A DNA stretch of 64,000 nucleotides from Afipia sp. (GTDB lineage Bacteria; Pseudomonadota; Alphaproteobacteria; Rhizobiales; Xanthobacteraceae): positions 62,001 to 126,000 of the forward strand of contig JAFVHU010000152.1 in NCBI GenBank assembly GCA_017474385.1, given 5' to 3'. Made by a program: the position numbers and the translations under genes. The stretch's first letter is position 1, and each line of letters opens with the position of its first letter. The notes below the pieces were generated by a model. The model saw only the letters and a list, made by a program, of their open reading frames with translations. It did not search any database and was not told where the DNA came from. Of the stretch, positions 37,308-46,526 are shown one piece after another.

Positions 37308-38435
37308 ATGAGGACAGGTTTGTTGCAGGAAAAGAAAGACAGCACACGTCATCTGGATGGGCTGCGAATCGTCGCCGCCGGCGCTGTCGTGGTCCTGCAC
37401 TATTCGGACTACGTAAAAGACCATTCCGCTGGGCGGTTCATGGTCGAGCACACGCTGCATTTCAACTTGTTCGTCAACCTCTTCTTCGTCGTATCCGGTT
37501 TTGTGATCGCCAGCCAGTATCTCGGCAAAGTTGATGACTTCCCCTCGATTTGGCGCTTCCTTTGGCGCCGGCTGGCGCGGATCTACCCGCTTCATCTGGC
37601 GACGCTGATGTTCTACCTGGTCATCGCCTTCGCGCTGTATTTCGGGCTTGCAAAGACCGACAACCACGCACGCTATCCGTTGTCAGATATTCCCGCACAG
37701 CTTCTACTGCTTCATGCTTTTGACGGGCAACGGCTGACCTTCAATTTCCCAAGTTGGTCGCTCTCCGCGGAGATGTTCTGTTATCTCGTCTTCCCGTTCG
37801 TTGCGCTCGTTGCTACGCGGCGCAGAGCACCGGTCGTTGCACTTGTGATACTCCCCGCACTCGCAAACAGCATCTATGTGGCAGCGACTGGGGTCGAACC
37901 GTGGGCCGAGTGGATCAACAAGGGCGGCATTTTCAGGGCGCTTCCAGGGTTCAATCTCGGTGTTGCCTGTTATCTCTTTCGCGATCAGATCGCGCGGCGG
38001 CCCGTAGCTCCTTGGGCGTTGTCCTCGTCCTTAACCGCATTCGTCCTGCTTGGCTGGCTGCTTCCGGAAATGGCGGGGCTTCTCGCGGTGTACGCGATCG
38101 CGATTCTTGCTATCCAATGTGACTATTCCGGCGCAACGACCCTGCTGACACGCCTGCGGTTCGATCGCGCTTCGGCTTACACCTATTCCTGTTACATGCT
38201 GCACATTCCGATTGCCACAATCGTGTTGACCTTCGGGGCGCGGGCTCTGACTAACTTACCCGGCGGAAAACTATCGCTGTTGCCCGTCGCAGTAGTGGCT
38301 CTCGCGGGGGCGAGCATCTTGTCTTATCACTTCTTTGAAACACCGTTGCGGCGAGCCCTCAACGACGTGTTCGACCGGCAGTTTGCATCACGAACGACCA
38401 TTCCCGCGGTCTCCTCGTCGGAGCGAATGCGATGA
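37308..38435 (+). CDS. Acyltransferase 3 family membrane protein (first of two)
   Basis: This is a 375-residue protein of the acyltransferase_3/OafA family with about ten membrane helices. It has the family's N-terminal RHLDGLRIVAAGAVVVLHYS with catalytic-type histidine, FVVSGFVIA and WRFLWRRLARIYPLHLATL. These enzymes acylate sugars with acetyl or other acyl groups across the membrane. It resembles GumF/GumG, which acetylate mannose in xanthan. It overlaps the second acyltransferase gene by 4 bp (ATGA). Confidence 0.93.
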   Translation: MRTGLLQEKKDSTRHLDGLRIVAAGAVVVLHYSDYVKDHSAGRFMVEHTLHFNLFVNLFFVVSGFVIASQYLGKVDDFPSIWRFLWRRLARIYPLHLATLMFYLVIAFALYFGLAKTDNHARYPLSDIPAQLLLLHAFDGQRLTFNFPSWSLSAEMFCYLVFPFVALVATRRRAPVVALVILPALANSIYVAATGVEPWAEWINKGGIFRALPGFNLGVACYLFRDQIARRPVAPWALSSSLTAFVLLGWLLPEMAGLLAVYAIAILAIQCDYSGATTLLTRLRFDRASAYTYSCYMLHIPIATIVLTFGARALTNLPGGKLSLLPVAVVALAGASILSYHFFETPLRRALNDVFDRQFASRTTIPAVSSSERMR

Positions 38436-39487
38436 CGATAGCAGCCCGCATGCCAGAGAGCTGGATTGCGCATCAGGACAGGCGTGAGCATGTGGCTGGT
38501 CGCGACTCCGGAATCGATACCATGCGCGGGATCGCTATTCTGATGGTAATCGGCATCCATTCGCTCCAGCAACCACTGGACACCACATGGGCCAAGCTAA
38601 TCGATGCAGCGTTGCGCCCCTGCGTGCCGATTTTCCTGTTTGCGTCCGGATATCTGACCGCTCTCTCCGGGCGGGTGATACTGTGGAAACGAATCAAAAC
38701 CGCACTCATTCCCTACGCCATCGCATTCGTCGCCGCCTACATTTATATGGCATGGCACAATCCAGCGATGGACCACCGAACTACGACGACCGTTGCGCGT
38801 TTCGTTCTCGCCTACGTCTTCGTTTACTACTACGTCTTCGTTTACGTCGGCTGCACGATCGGATTGTGGCTGATCTTCCGGGCTGCCGGCTCTGGCACCC
38901 TTGACAGCTCGCAGCGGCTAGTTGTCTTCATCTCACTTTCAATTGCTTTCGGCCTCATCGCCGGGAGCTACCTCGACCCGCTCCTGTTACGCGCCGGCTT
39001 TTCCGAGTCGTTTGTCCAAGAAATTCGTCTCCGCGACATACCATTCTGGTTCTCTTTCGCTGCGCTCGGCGCTCTTGTCGGGACGACTGGTACTGACCTG
39101 GCGTTACGCGACATGCGCGCGCTGGTCATCAGCGCAGCGTTGGCCGCTTACGTGATCTATGCGGCAGCCCGGATCTTCAACATAGGTGATTCCGCCGATT
39201 ATGACTCGGTCGCCTTCTTTGGTTATGCGGCGCTGTTCAGCATCCTGCTGTTCGTCCTTCACCTGAGATTGCCGTTTCTCGCGGCCATCGGCTCGGGTAG
39301 CTACTTTGTCTATCTCTGGCACATTTTCGTGGTGATGGCGCTGCGCGATTATGCGTCGCTGCGCTCGTCTGGGGCCGCCACAGATTTTGCGATCACGTTT
39401 GTCGTATCGGCGTCTATCAGCATCATCGCCCTGCTGGCGATCCGGCGGGTTCTTCCATCCCGCGTTTCAAGCTGGCTGGGAGCCTGA
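38432..39487 (+). CDS. Acyltransferase 3 family membrane protein (second of two)
   Basis: A 351-residue membrane acyltransferase with DTMRGIAILMVIGIHSLQQ at the N-terminus, CVPIFLFASGYL and WKRIKTALIPYAIAFV. It is only distantly similar to the preceding gene, so it is probably not a recent tandem duplication. Two acyltransferases in the same operon suggest two acylated positions on the repeat unit. It is translationally coupled to the gene before it. Confidence 0.92.
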   Translation: MTIAARMPESWIAHQDRREHVAGRDSGIDTMRGIAILMVIGIHSLQQPLDTTWAKLIDAALRPCVPIFLFASGYLTALSGRVILWKRIKTALIPYAIAFVAAYIYMAWHNPAMDHRTTTTVARFVLAYVFVYYYVFVYVGCTIGLWLIFRAAGSGTLDSSQRLVVFISLSIAFGLIAGSYLDPLLLRAGFSESFVQEIRLRDIPFWFSFAALGALVGTTGTDLALRDMRALVISAALAAYVIYAAARIFNIGDSADYDSVAFFGYAALFSILLFVLHLRLPFLAAIGSGSYFVYLWHIFVVMALRDYASLRSSGAATDFAITFVVSASISIIALLAIRRVLPSRVSSWLGA

Positions 39488-39489
39488 TC

Positions 39490-40929
39490 ATGCTATTGCG
39501 TCACACCCTTCTTTACATGCCGGCACAGATCATCGGGCCGCTGTTCCAGTTGATCGCCATGATCGTCTGGACTCATGTCGTCAATGAACACGCCCTCGGC
39601 GTCATCACGCTGGTGACGGCGACCCACGAACTCCTACAGATCGGCTTTCTCGCCTGGTGGTCGCAGTATGCATTGCGTTTCTTCGGGCGATTCCAGAATG
39701 GAGAGGAGGCTCAACGCTTCCACCGAACAGAGAATGCAATCCTGCTGGTCTCCGTCTTCATGCAGAGCGCCGCCATAATTGGTATTCTTTTTCTGGTGAT
39801 TGCACCCGACGCCAACGCCGGGCTTCTGGCAGCAACGGTCGCCTATGTGATCACCCGTTCGCTCAATCTTTACATCGGCGAGCGCGCACGCGTGCAACAG
39901 AAGATCGGCATCTACTCAATTCAGCAGATTGTCGGCCCGGCGATTGGCTTTCTGGTCGGCCTGCTGATGATCAAGCTGTTCGGCCAGAGTCCCGAATGGC
40001 CGTTGGCCGGTTATGCTATCGCGCAACTTGTTGCCGTCCTGATTGTACTACCGAGAATTGGCTTTGGGCGCAGCCTTTGGCCAATCGATCGTACAATCGT
40101 CAATCATGCGCTGCACTACGGCATTCCGATCATTGTCGGGGGCGGGCTCGGCTGGGTGGGCCTCAATGCCTCGCGCTTCATCGTCAATGATATACTGGGC
40201 GTCGCTGCCGCAGGCCTGTTCGCGGTCGGTTACGGCCTTGGCCAAAGGGCGGCGGCTGTTGCAGCAATGCTGGTGACGGCTGCGGCTTTTCCGATCGCCG
40301 TGAAGCGAATGGAGAACAGCGGCAGCAAGGCTGCGATGCAACAGCTTTCGGAAAACAGCGCGCTTCTTGTCGCCGTTCTCGCTCCGAGCATCGTGGGAAT
40401 CTTCATGTTGCGTACGGAGATCGTCCATTTGCTGATTGCGGCACCCTTTCAGCAAGTGACCCTCGCCGTTCTGCCGCTTTCGGTTCTGGCCGGCGCGGTC
40501 CGCAATCTGCGCGCCCATTTTGGCGATCAGGTTTTTCTTCTCCATAGCCGAACCCGCCTGATGATCGTCGTCGCGAGCATCGACGCGGTGGTGACCGTAG
40601 CTCTCAGTTTCGTCTTCATCTGGTATTGGGGGATTGTCGGCGGCGCCGTCGCGACGGTCATCGCGGCTGCGGCAGCGGCAATTGCGAGTTTCACGATTGG
40701 ATTCTCGCAGTTCGGCCTGACGCTACCGCTGGGCCACCTTGTCCGTATTGCGGTTGCAACCACTGCCATGGGCGCAGTGCTTCGCCTGATGCCGGAAACT
40801 GCAAACTTCGTCTCGCTGGCAGCGCATATCGCCAGCGGAGCGACGGTCTATACCGTGCTGCTCGCCCTGCTCTATGCGCCTTCAATGTTCAAAATGCTGC
40901 GCACCCGACCGCAACAATCCGGGTCATGA
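39490..40929 (+). CDS. Wzx-type polysaccharide flippase
   Basis: This 479-residue membrane protein has about twelve to fourteen hydrophobic helices, typical of the MOP/MVF polysaccharide translocase family. Features include LLYMPAQIIGPLFQLIAMIV at the N-terminus and GVAAAGLFAVGYGLGQRAAA in the middle. It should flip lipid-linked repeat units to the periplasm for the Wzy-like polymerase. It begins 2 bp after the second acyltransferase gene and is followed by a hairpin terminator. Confidence 0.91.
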   Translation: MLLRHTLLYMPAQIIGPLFQLIAMIVWTHVVNEHALGVITLVTATHELLQIGFLAWWSQYALRFFGRFQNGEEAQRFHRTENAILLVSVFMQSAAIIGILFLVIAPDANAGLLAATVAYVITRSLNLYIGERARVQQKIGIYSIQQIVGPAIGFLVGLLMIKLFGQSPEWPLAGYAIAQLVAVLIVLPRIGFGRSLWPIDRTIVNHALHYGIPIIVGGGLGWVGLNASRFIVNDILGVAAAGLFAVGYGLGQRAAAVAAMLVTAAAFPIAVKRMENSGSKAAMQQLSENSALLVAVLAPSIVGIFMLRTEIVHLLIAAPFQQVTLAVLPLSVLAGAVRNLRAHFGDQVFLLHSRTRLMIVVASIDAVVTVALSFVFIWYWGIVGGAVATVIAAAAAAIASFTIGFSQFGLTLPLGHLVRIAVATTAMGAVLRLMPETANFVSLAAHIASGATVYTVLLALLYAPSMFKMLRTRPQQSGS

Positions 40930-40950
40930 GCATATGGGCTATGCTCTTTT
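40928..40950 (+). terminator. Intrinsic terminator after the flippase gene
   Basis: GAGCATA (40928-40934), loop TGGGC, TATGCTC (40940-40946), then TTTT. The stem covers both convergent stop codons, of the flippase and of the GH10 gene. The stem is only moderately GC-rich, so termination may be partial. Confidence 0.6.
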
Positions 40951-42039
40951 CGCGTTCTTGAAGGCGCGCGCCATCGCGAACCAGAGCGGCTTCTTCTGCA
41001 TGGCATCGTCGAACGGCAATGGCCGCGGGAGCCGCTCTGCAAGAGGGTTCTTCTTCTTGGCGGCATCCGTATAGAACGAGTAGTTGTCGGCGAGCTCCCA
41101 GGCGACCACCATTTTGACAGCGGGGACGCTCAGGACGTTGTTGAGGAACTTCTCCGCCGTATCCGCGATCATGGCATCGCGGGTCGAAATATCGTCCGGA
41201 AATGTATCGTCGCGCACGTCAAATTCGGTGATGTAGATATCGACCTTGCGCTCGGCGAGTGCATGGACGAAATCGGCGAAGCGCCCGGCATCGTACGGAT
41301 ACCGCGGCTGAAGATGGCCTTGCAGACCGACGGCATGAAGCGGCACGCCAGCATCCTTTAACTCGTCTACCAGACGCAGCAGCCCCTCGCGCACAGCACG
41401 GCCGACGGCGTCATCGCGCTCAGTCTGCGCTTCGTTGAGCACAAATTTGGTTTTCTTGTCGACCAGAGCGGCGCGTTCAAATGCGCGTCGAACATAATCG
41501 GTGCCGAACGCTTCGTACCACGGGCCGAGTCGATATCCGCCAGGCGCCTTGTGTCCCGGCCAGAACGGCTCATTAACGATATCCCATGACTGAAGCTTTC
41601 CTTCATAGCGGCCGACGACGTCTTCTATGTACTCATCGAAGAAAGCTTTCCGTTCCGGCACGCTCATATTCTTGACCCATGCTGGAACCCACTCGTTCCA
41701 AATGAGACAATGACCGCGCATAGGAATCTTGTTTGCTGCACAGAATTGCAGCAAACGATCTGCGCTCTCGAATCGCTTTGGCCCGGATTGCGGCGCGATG
41801 GTGCCCATTTTCATGGCGATGTCGGTCGTCACGATTCGCGTATGCGTCGTATAGAGCTCGCGATAGGCAATATCCTTATCGATGACCGGCCCGGCAGCAG
41901 CTCCGAATACGAATCCATTTGCTGCCGCAATTGCGCCAAGACTTTCGTTTGCCGCTGCAGATGCCTTGCTGCCGTGCATTGCAACTCCAGCGCCAGCGAG
42001 GACTGTGATTGCTTCTCGGCGAGACAACTTCACATGCAT
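40939..42039 (-). CDS. GH10 endo-1,4-beta-xylanase-like glycanase with Tat signal
   Basis: This 366-residue exported glycoside hydrolase family 10 enzyme has a Tat signal SRREAITVLAGAGVAMHGSK (about 6-25). It carries the retaining catalytic pair: acid/base E157 in SWDIVNEPFW and nucleophile E272 in IYITEFDVRD. GHCLIWNEWVPAW and AVGLQGHLQPRYP are also family marks. ATG 42039 has GGAGA at 6-7 nt and the Tat motif right after it; 42168 is in frame but less likely. The gene lies on the opposite strand inside the exopolysaccharide locus. A natural guess is that it trims or releases the polymer, as ExoK/ExsH do in Rhizobium, rather than degrading plant xylan. Confidence 0.92.
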   Translation of the reverse strand: MHVKLSRREAITVLAGAGVAMHGSKASAAANESLGAIAAANGFVFGAAAGPVIDKDIAYRELYTTHTRIVTTDIAMKMGTIAPQSGPKRFESADRLLQFCAANKIPMRGHCLIWNEWVPAWVKNMSVPERKAFFDEYIEDVVGRYEGKLQSWDIVNEPFWPGHKAPGGYRLGPWYEAFGTDYVRRAFERAALVDKKTKFVLNEAQTERDDAVGRAVREGLLRLVDELKDAGVPLHAVGLQGHLQPRYPYDAGRFADFVHALAERKVDIYITEFDVRDDTFPDDISTRDAMIADTAEKFLNNVLSVPAVKMVVAWELADNYSFYTDAAKKKNPLAERLPRPLPFDDAMQKKPLWFAMARAFKNAKRA

Positions 42040-42239
42040 GGCAGATCTCCATCGCGAGAATGATTTAGTTTCATCGTCATCGTGTTCTTTGAACGTGACG
42101 CCATCGTTGCGACGCATTGGTGCGTTTTCGTGACCATGCTTGTCGAGATGAAAGTTTTTGGTACGCAAAGTTCCGTGACCAATGACGTTTAAGTTTTGTG
42201 CAAGCGTAACTCGACCACATTGTCATCAGGGGGATAGAC

Positions 42240-43034
42240 ATGCTGGAACCGGAGGTACATCGACCAAACGATGTGACCGTCGATGGCATCACCATCAACA
42301 TTCTCTCCATGCCGCAAGCCGTCTCGTCGATCGTGTCGGCAGCACAAACTGGTGACAGCTTCATCGTTTGCACGCTCAACCTCGATCATGTTGTGCAATT
42401 GCAGCAGCGGCCTGACTTTCGCGCCGCTTATCGCCGTGCCCGCTTTGTGACCGCTGATGGCTTTCCAATTGTCGCGCTCGGCCGTCTCGCTGGTACGCAA
42501 ATCGAGAGAACGACCGGCGCCGATCTCGTGGAGCCTCTCTGCGAGCAAGCTGGACGAAACGGACTTCCTGTCTATCTGCTAGGTTCCAACAGCCTGACGC
42601 TTCATAGAACAGCGCGGCGGCTATCGCGCCGCTTTAATGGGCTTCAGATCGCCGGGTACTATGCGCCCAGCGGTGATTTCGATCCTTACTCGGACGAAGC
42701 CGACCGCGCGATCGAAGGCATTCGCAGATCGGGTGCGAGACTTTGCTTCATCGCGTTAGGCGCGCCTCGGCAGGAAGTTTTTGCCGCGCGCTGTCTCGAC
42801 AGGCTTCCTGGAGTCGGATTGCTCTGCACGGGTGCAGCTCTCGACTTCATCGCTCATACGCAAGATCGTGCACCGCGAATCACCCAGAAGATAGGCCTTG
42901 AGTGGGCGTGGCGAATGCTGCGGAACCCCCGCCGGCTCGGGCCACGCTACGCGCGCTGTATGGCTATTGTTCCGCGGCTGGTGGCACGCAGCATCCCACA
43001 AATCGTAAGTGCACGAACAAGGAAAGCGGCATGA
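42240..43034 (+). CDS. WecG/TagA/GumM-type glycosyltransferase (GT26)
   Basis: This 264-residue GT26 enzyme has family blocks VDGITINILSMPQAV, VCTLNLDHVVQLQQRPDF, FVTADGFPIVALGR, CFIALGAPRQE (about 176-186) and GLEWAWRMLRNPRRLGPRY near the C-terminus. Members transfer a sugar from UDP-HexNAc/UDP-ManNAcA/UDP-Glc to a lipid-linked intermediate. Xanthan GumM is in this family. It overlaps the next glycosyltransferase by 4 bp and resumes the plus-strand operon after the embedded GH10 gene. Confidence 0.94.
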   Translation: MLEPEVHRPNDVTVDGITINILSMPQAVSSIVSAAQTGDSFIVCTLNLDHVVQLQQRPDFRAAYRRARFVTADGFPIVALGRLAGTQIERTTGADLVEPLCEQAGRNGLPVYLLGSNSLTLHRTARRLSRRFNGLQIAGYYAPSGDFDPYSDEADRAIEGIRRSGARLCFIALGAPRQEVFAARCLDRLPGVGLLCTGAALDFIAHTQDRAPRITQKIGLEWAWRMLRNPRRLGPRYARCMAIVPRLVARSIPQIVSARTRKAA

Positions 43035-44305
43035 CATCCACGGTCACACTGGCGCAGCGCGCCCGCAATGCGGGCCACGCCGGCTCGAGATATCAGATCT
43101 GTCTGATTCATCCGTTCGATCCACGCGGTGAAAAGGTCGGCGGCCTGGAAACCTACATTCGGGATTTCATCACCTTTCACCCGACCGATACCGATCTGCT
43201 TTTCATCGGCACCGATTCGATCGGAGATCTGAAGCTCGGAGAGGTCCATAAGCTCACCTTTAGAGGGCGCACATTCGATTTTCTGCCCATCCTGCACTAT
43301 TCGGACAATCAGGCGCGGGAGGCTGCGCGCACCATCCGCTCGTCATTGACGGGCCAGTTCTTTGTCGCACTGTTGCGTAATTTCAGTTTGATCTCCAGGG
43401 AGATCCGCAGAAGGCGATGCTCGATCGATCTGCGCCGCGTCGAATTTTCTTGGCTGCCGGCAGTCCTTCGCCTTCCGTTCGTCCAGATGCTTCACGGCGA
43501 AGGCGTGCCGAAGCTTCAGATGGACTCACTGCTTCGCAGATACTCTTTCGTCCACAATGCCGGTGAGCGCTTTGCTATGGCAACGAGTGAGAAGTTTCTG
43601 TGCGTGAACCCCTACATCACCGAACGTCTTCAGAAAACCTATCCCCGGCAGAAAGAAAAGATCGACACGCTGTGGACTTGGGTCAATACCGACATCTTCA
43701 AGCCTCAGCCCATGCCCCGCGACACCACACCATTTCGCATTGTGTTTGCGGGCCGTCTCGATGAGTTCAAGGATCCGGCGCTGATGTTTCGAACCATCGA
43801 CCGTCTGCGTCAGGTAATGCAGGACAAGATCGAATTTCATTACATAGGAACCAGCGACCCGCATCGGTTTCCTGAATTCGCGGCAATCGAAACCATTACT
43901 GTTCGCCACGGCTTCAAGGACGCGGCTGGAATGGCTGCGACGCTCGCGTCGGTCCATGCCGGCATTCTTACATCCGAGTTCGAAGGAATGCCGCGATTTG
44001 TTCTCGAAACGCTCGGGGTGGGACGTCCCGTCGTTGCCGTTCATCTGCCTCAACTTGAGGCGGTCATCCGCGACGGCGAATCCGGTTATCTGGTCCCGCG
44101 GAGCGATTCAAAGAATGACATGGTGGAACGCCTCGTCCACCGATTCATCGATGTCTGTAACGCTGTTGCAAAGGGTGAAATGGATTCATCCCGTATCGCA
44201 TCCAGCATTCGGACGTTTACGCCGGGCACGCAGCTCGCCCGCGTCTTCCGCTATCACCAAGAGATTCAGAACACCCGGGGCTTGGTGACTCCGCAAGTCT
44301 ACTGA
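43031..44305 (+). CDS. Glycosyltransferase family 4
   Basis: This GT-B glycosyltransferase of 424 residues has an N-terminal domain with LIHPFDPRGEKVGGLETYI and a C-terminal domain with IVFAGRLDEFKDPALMFR (about 235). The E-x7-E motif sits in EFEGMPRFVLETLGVGRPVV (about 318-337). ATG 43031 overlaps the GT26 stop (ATGA); an earlier in-frame start at 42902 would lie inside that gene. It assembles the repeat unit on the cytoplasmic face; the sugar is unknown. Confidence 0.92.
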   Translation: MTSTVTLAQRARNAGHAGSRYQICLIHPFDPRGEKVGGLETYIRDFITFHPTDTDLLFIGTDSIGDLKLGEVHKLTFRGRTFDFLPILHYSDNQAREAARTIRSSLTGQFFVALLRNFSLISREIRRRRCSIDLRRVEFSWLPAVLRLPFVQMLHGEGVPKLQMDSLLRRYSFVHNAGERFAMATSEKFLCVNPYITERLQKTYPRQKEKIDTLWTWVNTDIFKPQPMPRDTTPFRIVFAGRLDEFKDPALMFRTIDRLRQVMQDKIEFHYIGTSDPHRFPEFAAIETITVRHGFKDAAGMAATLASVHAGILTSEFEGMPRFVLETLGVGRPVVAVHLPQLEAVIRDGESGYLVPRSDSKNDMVERLVHRFIDVCNAVAKGEMDSSRIASSIRTFTPGTQLARVFRYHQEIQNTRGLVTPQVY

Positions 44306-44315
44306 GGGGCGCCAG

Positions 44316-45551
44316 ATGAACATCCTTCTGCTGACGAGCGAATTCGCGCCGGCGACAGGCGGAATTGGGACGTATGCACGGGAAATCGCAGCGGCTGCGA
44401 CCGAACTCGGTGCGCGGGTTACCGTGGTTGCTCCCGATTACTCCGAACATTCGCTGGACATGGACAAGTCACTTCCCTTCGAGCTTCATCGCTTTCACGG
44501 GGGGCTGCATTCGATGCGGAATCTGCCCGCGAAGATTCTCCTCGCCCGCAGCCAGGTCCGCATCGAAGACTACGATGTTATCCACGCTGCGGACTGGCCG
44601 TTCTTCATTCCGCTTGCGCTGTCGCGGCACCGGACCCAGGCGCGCTTGCTGATGACCGTCCACGGCTCAGAAATCAACGAAACCCAGACGCCGCTCAAGC
44701 GGCTTGCAATTCGAGCCGCAGGCGTATTCGGGCCGCGGACCGAGGTCGCCGCCAACAGCCGATTTACGCGCGAGCTCTTTCGTGAGCGGTTTACAATCGA
44801 AGGCGAGCGCGTTTCCGCGATCCCGCTTGGTGTCTCGGATTTCTGGTTCGGCCCGCGCAAGAGCCGCAAAGCAACGCGTCATGCCTACGGTGTCGGATTG
44901 GACAAGATCGTCATGGTTACGGTTGCCCGTCTTACGCGCCGCAAAGGGCACCTCATGACCCTTGCGGCCCTGTCGCGCCTGCCGGACGAATTGCGTCGGC
45001 GCATCGCCTGGCTCGTAATAGGCCCCAACGGCGAAGCGGACTATGTCGAGGAATTCCGCGACATGATCGAGACGGCGGATTGCGAAGTTCATCTTCTCGG
45101 ATCGCTGCCGAACGAACATATCCGCGATATCTATGGCGCAAGCGATTTCTTTTGTCTGACCGGAATTCCGGATTCATTGGGACGCGTCGAAGGTTTTGGT
45201 CTGGTCTACCTCGAAGCCGGTGCAGGCGGTCTGCCAAGCGTCGCGACAGCGATCGGCGGAGTGCCCGATGCTGTTCTCGCCGATGAAACGGGACTGCTTA
45301 TTGAGTCCGATATCGAAGCCGTTGCCCAGGCAATCGCCGAATTGGCCGAAGACAGCAATACCCGCTCAATTCTCGCGGCCGGTGCGGCGGCACACGCCCG
45401 CGCGCTGTCGTGGGAACGATGTGCCGCCGAAACCTACGGACTGCCCCGTTCGAGTCAGCGAACTGGCATCGAGAAGACGGAGCCGCCTCTCATAGCCAAG
45501 CCGGTACCCCGGGAGAGTCCTGTGCCGCGTGCGGCGGCAGCAGGCCGCTGA
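44316..45551 (+). CDS. Glycosyltransferase family 4
   Basis: The 411-residue protein starts LLTSEFAPATGGIGTYAREI, the classic GT4 acceptor-side opening. It continues with MVTVARLTRRKGHLMTLAAL (about 207), LGSLPNEHIRDIYGASDFF and the donor-binding block GFGLVYLEAGAGGLPSVATA (about 290-309). It is 10 bp after the previous glycosyltransferase and should add one sugar of the repeat unit. The C-terminal tail (about 380-411) is Pro/Arg/Glu-rich and probably disordered. It is the last clear biosynthetic gene of the locus. Confidence 0.93.
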   Translation: MNILLLTSEFAPATGGIGTYAREIAAAATELGARVTVVAPDYSEHSLDMDKSLPFELHRFHGGLHSMRNLPAKILLARSQVRIEDYDVIHAADWPFFIPLALSRHRTQARLLMTVHGSEINETQTPLKRLAIRAAGVFGPRTEVAANSRFTRELFRERFTIEGERVSAIPLGVSDFWFGPRKSRKATRHAYGVGLDKIVMVTVARLTRRKGHLMTLAALSRLPDELRRRIAWLVIGPNGEADYVEEFRDMIETADCEVHLLGSLPNEHIRDIYGASDFFCLTGIPDSLGRVEGFGLVYLEAGAGGLPSVATAIGGVPDAVLADETGLLIESDIEAVAQAIAELAEDSNTRSILAAGAAAHARALSWERCAAETYGLPRSSQRTGIEKTEPPLIAKPVPRESPVPRAAAAGR

Positions 45552-45553
45552 TA

Positions 45554-45967
45554 ATGCGGGCACTGGCTTTAGGGATCGCCCTGACCTTGATTGCGGCTAG
45601 CTCCGCACATGCCGAAAGCTGCACCAAAAGCCGGGATTACCTGCTCGGAAGTCTCGGCGGCGACCTGATGCAGCCTCCGCAAGCCTATCAAAGTCTGTTC
45701 AAGATCTGCCTTGCAACAGTCAAAATGTCGAACGTCAAGGATGCCTTCGTCCTGAAGGATGGCGGGATCGCCGTGATCCCGAAGCAGGACAACGTAACAG
45801 CGACGGCTGCAACGCTCTCCGCTTTTTGCGATGCCCATCCGCGCGGCACCTTGCGGTTTCTTAGCCGCAAGGACCTCCTTCAGGCCCCCTCGGTTACAAA
45901 CATTGTGCGAATGTCATCTACCGCATCGACGCCTTGTCGGAAGATAAAAGGCAACGCATCGTCCTGA
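45554..45967 (+). CDS. Small exported protein of unknown function
   Basis: This 137-residue protein has a signal peptide MRALALGIALTLIAASSAHA (1-20) and mature start ESCTKSRDYLL. The mature part has Cys residues near 23, 52, 92 and 124 that could form disulfides, and no recognised domain. ATG 45554 lies 2 bp after the last glycosyltransferase stop, so it is likely the distal gene of the exopolysaccharide operon. An envelope-located accessory role in polysaccharide production is possible but not shown. Confidence 0.75.
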   Translation: MRALALGIALTLIAASSAHAESCTKSRDYLLGSLGGDLMQPPQAYQSLFKICLATVKMSNVKDAFVLKDGGIAVIPKQDNVTATAATLSAFCDAHPRGTLRFLSRKDLLQAPSVTNIVRMSSTASTPCRKIKGNASS

Positions 45968-46001
45968 GCATCTGATCAAGACAATCCACGCCGAAAGGCT
46001 T

Positions 46002-46020
46002 GATAGGCGACAAGCCTATC
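46002..46020. terminator. Hairpin between convergent genes
   Basis: GATAGGC (46002-46008), loop GACAA and GCCTATC (46014-46020) lie between the stop at 45967 (plus strand) and the stop at 46025 (minus strand). Placement suits a bidirectional terminator, but no U-tract follows. Confidence 0.4.
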
Positions 46021-46024
46021 CGCG

Positions 46025-46234
46025 TTATCTGCAGCGGCGCACACGCACACCGTTAACCCACACCGTACGGCAGACAACAGCCGGACGGCGCACAACAACC
46101 GCTCCCCGGGCGCCGGCGCAACCGGCGCGGTACACACCGCGTGCGCAAACCACCGCATTGGCATCAGTCGTCTCAACAACCATTGTTCCGGAAAATGCGA
46201 GAACGGCCGCAGCAATAAGCAAGAATGAGCGCAT
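46025..46234 (-). CDS. Small exported Arg/Val-rich protein
   Basis: This 69-residue protein has a signal peptide (MRSFLLIAAAVLAFSGTMVV, cleavage near DANA at about 27). The mature part is short and basic, with Cys at about 30, 39, 55 and 68 and dense Val/Arg (GAVVVRRPAVVCRTVWVNGV). Proteins of this style are common as hypotheticals in Bradyrhizobium-like genomes. Function unknown. Confidence 0.72.
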   Translation of the reverse strand: MRSFLLIAAAVLAFSGTMVVETTDANAVVCARGVYRAGCAGARGAVVVRRPAVVCRTVWVNGVRVRRCR

Positions 46235-46304
46235 GGCAGACTCCCGAAGCTGTCTTGTTTGATCCTGGCGCAGTATTTCTAAGAGCGTGTCGGTACGCCG
46301 CGAG

Positions 46305-46526
46305 TCACTTCTTCTCGGCAGCGGTCAATACTTTCTTGCATGCAGCCGTGAGCTTGTCGCTCGACTTGGACAGACAGGCGATAATTCGCCCTCCTCCCGG
46401 CTCAATGCCCTTACAAAACTTTTCATAATCACCCATGCAGGCGCTGCGTTGCTCTGCCGTCAGTTCTTGTGAATACGCAGCACCGGAAACGCACAGAAGA
46501 GCGGCAATCAAGATGGCATGTCGCAT
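46305..46526 (-). CDS. Exported single cysteine-rich repeat protein
   Basis: This 73-residue protein has a signal peptide MRHAILIAALLCVSGAAYSQ (1-20) followed by one repeat with exact spacing C-x7-C-x12-C-x11-C. Key blocks are CMGDYEKFC, GIEPGGGRIIACL and SDKLTAACKKVL. This fits the cysteine-rich repeat family first named from eukaryotic Golgi apparatus protein 1 (Cys_rich_FGFR). The same unit occurs three times in the protein at 47102-47896. Two internal disulfides are expected in the periplasm. Function unknown. Confidence 0.82.
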   Translation of the reverse strand: MRHAILIAALLCVSGAAYSQELTAEQRSACMGDYEKFCKGIEPGGGRIIACLSKSSDKLTAACKKVLTAAEKK

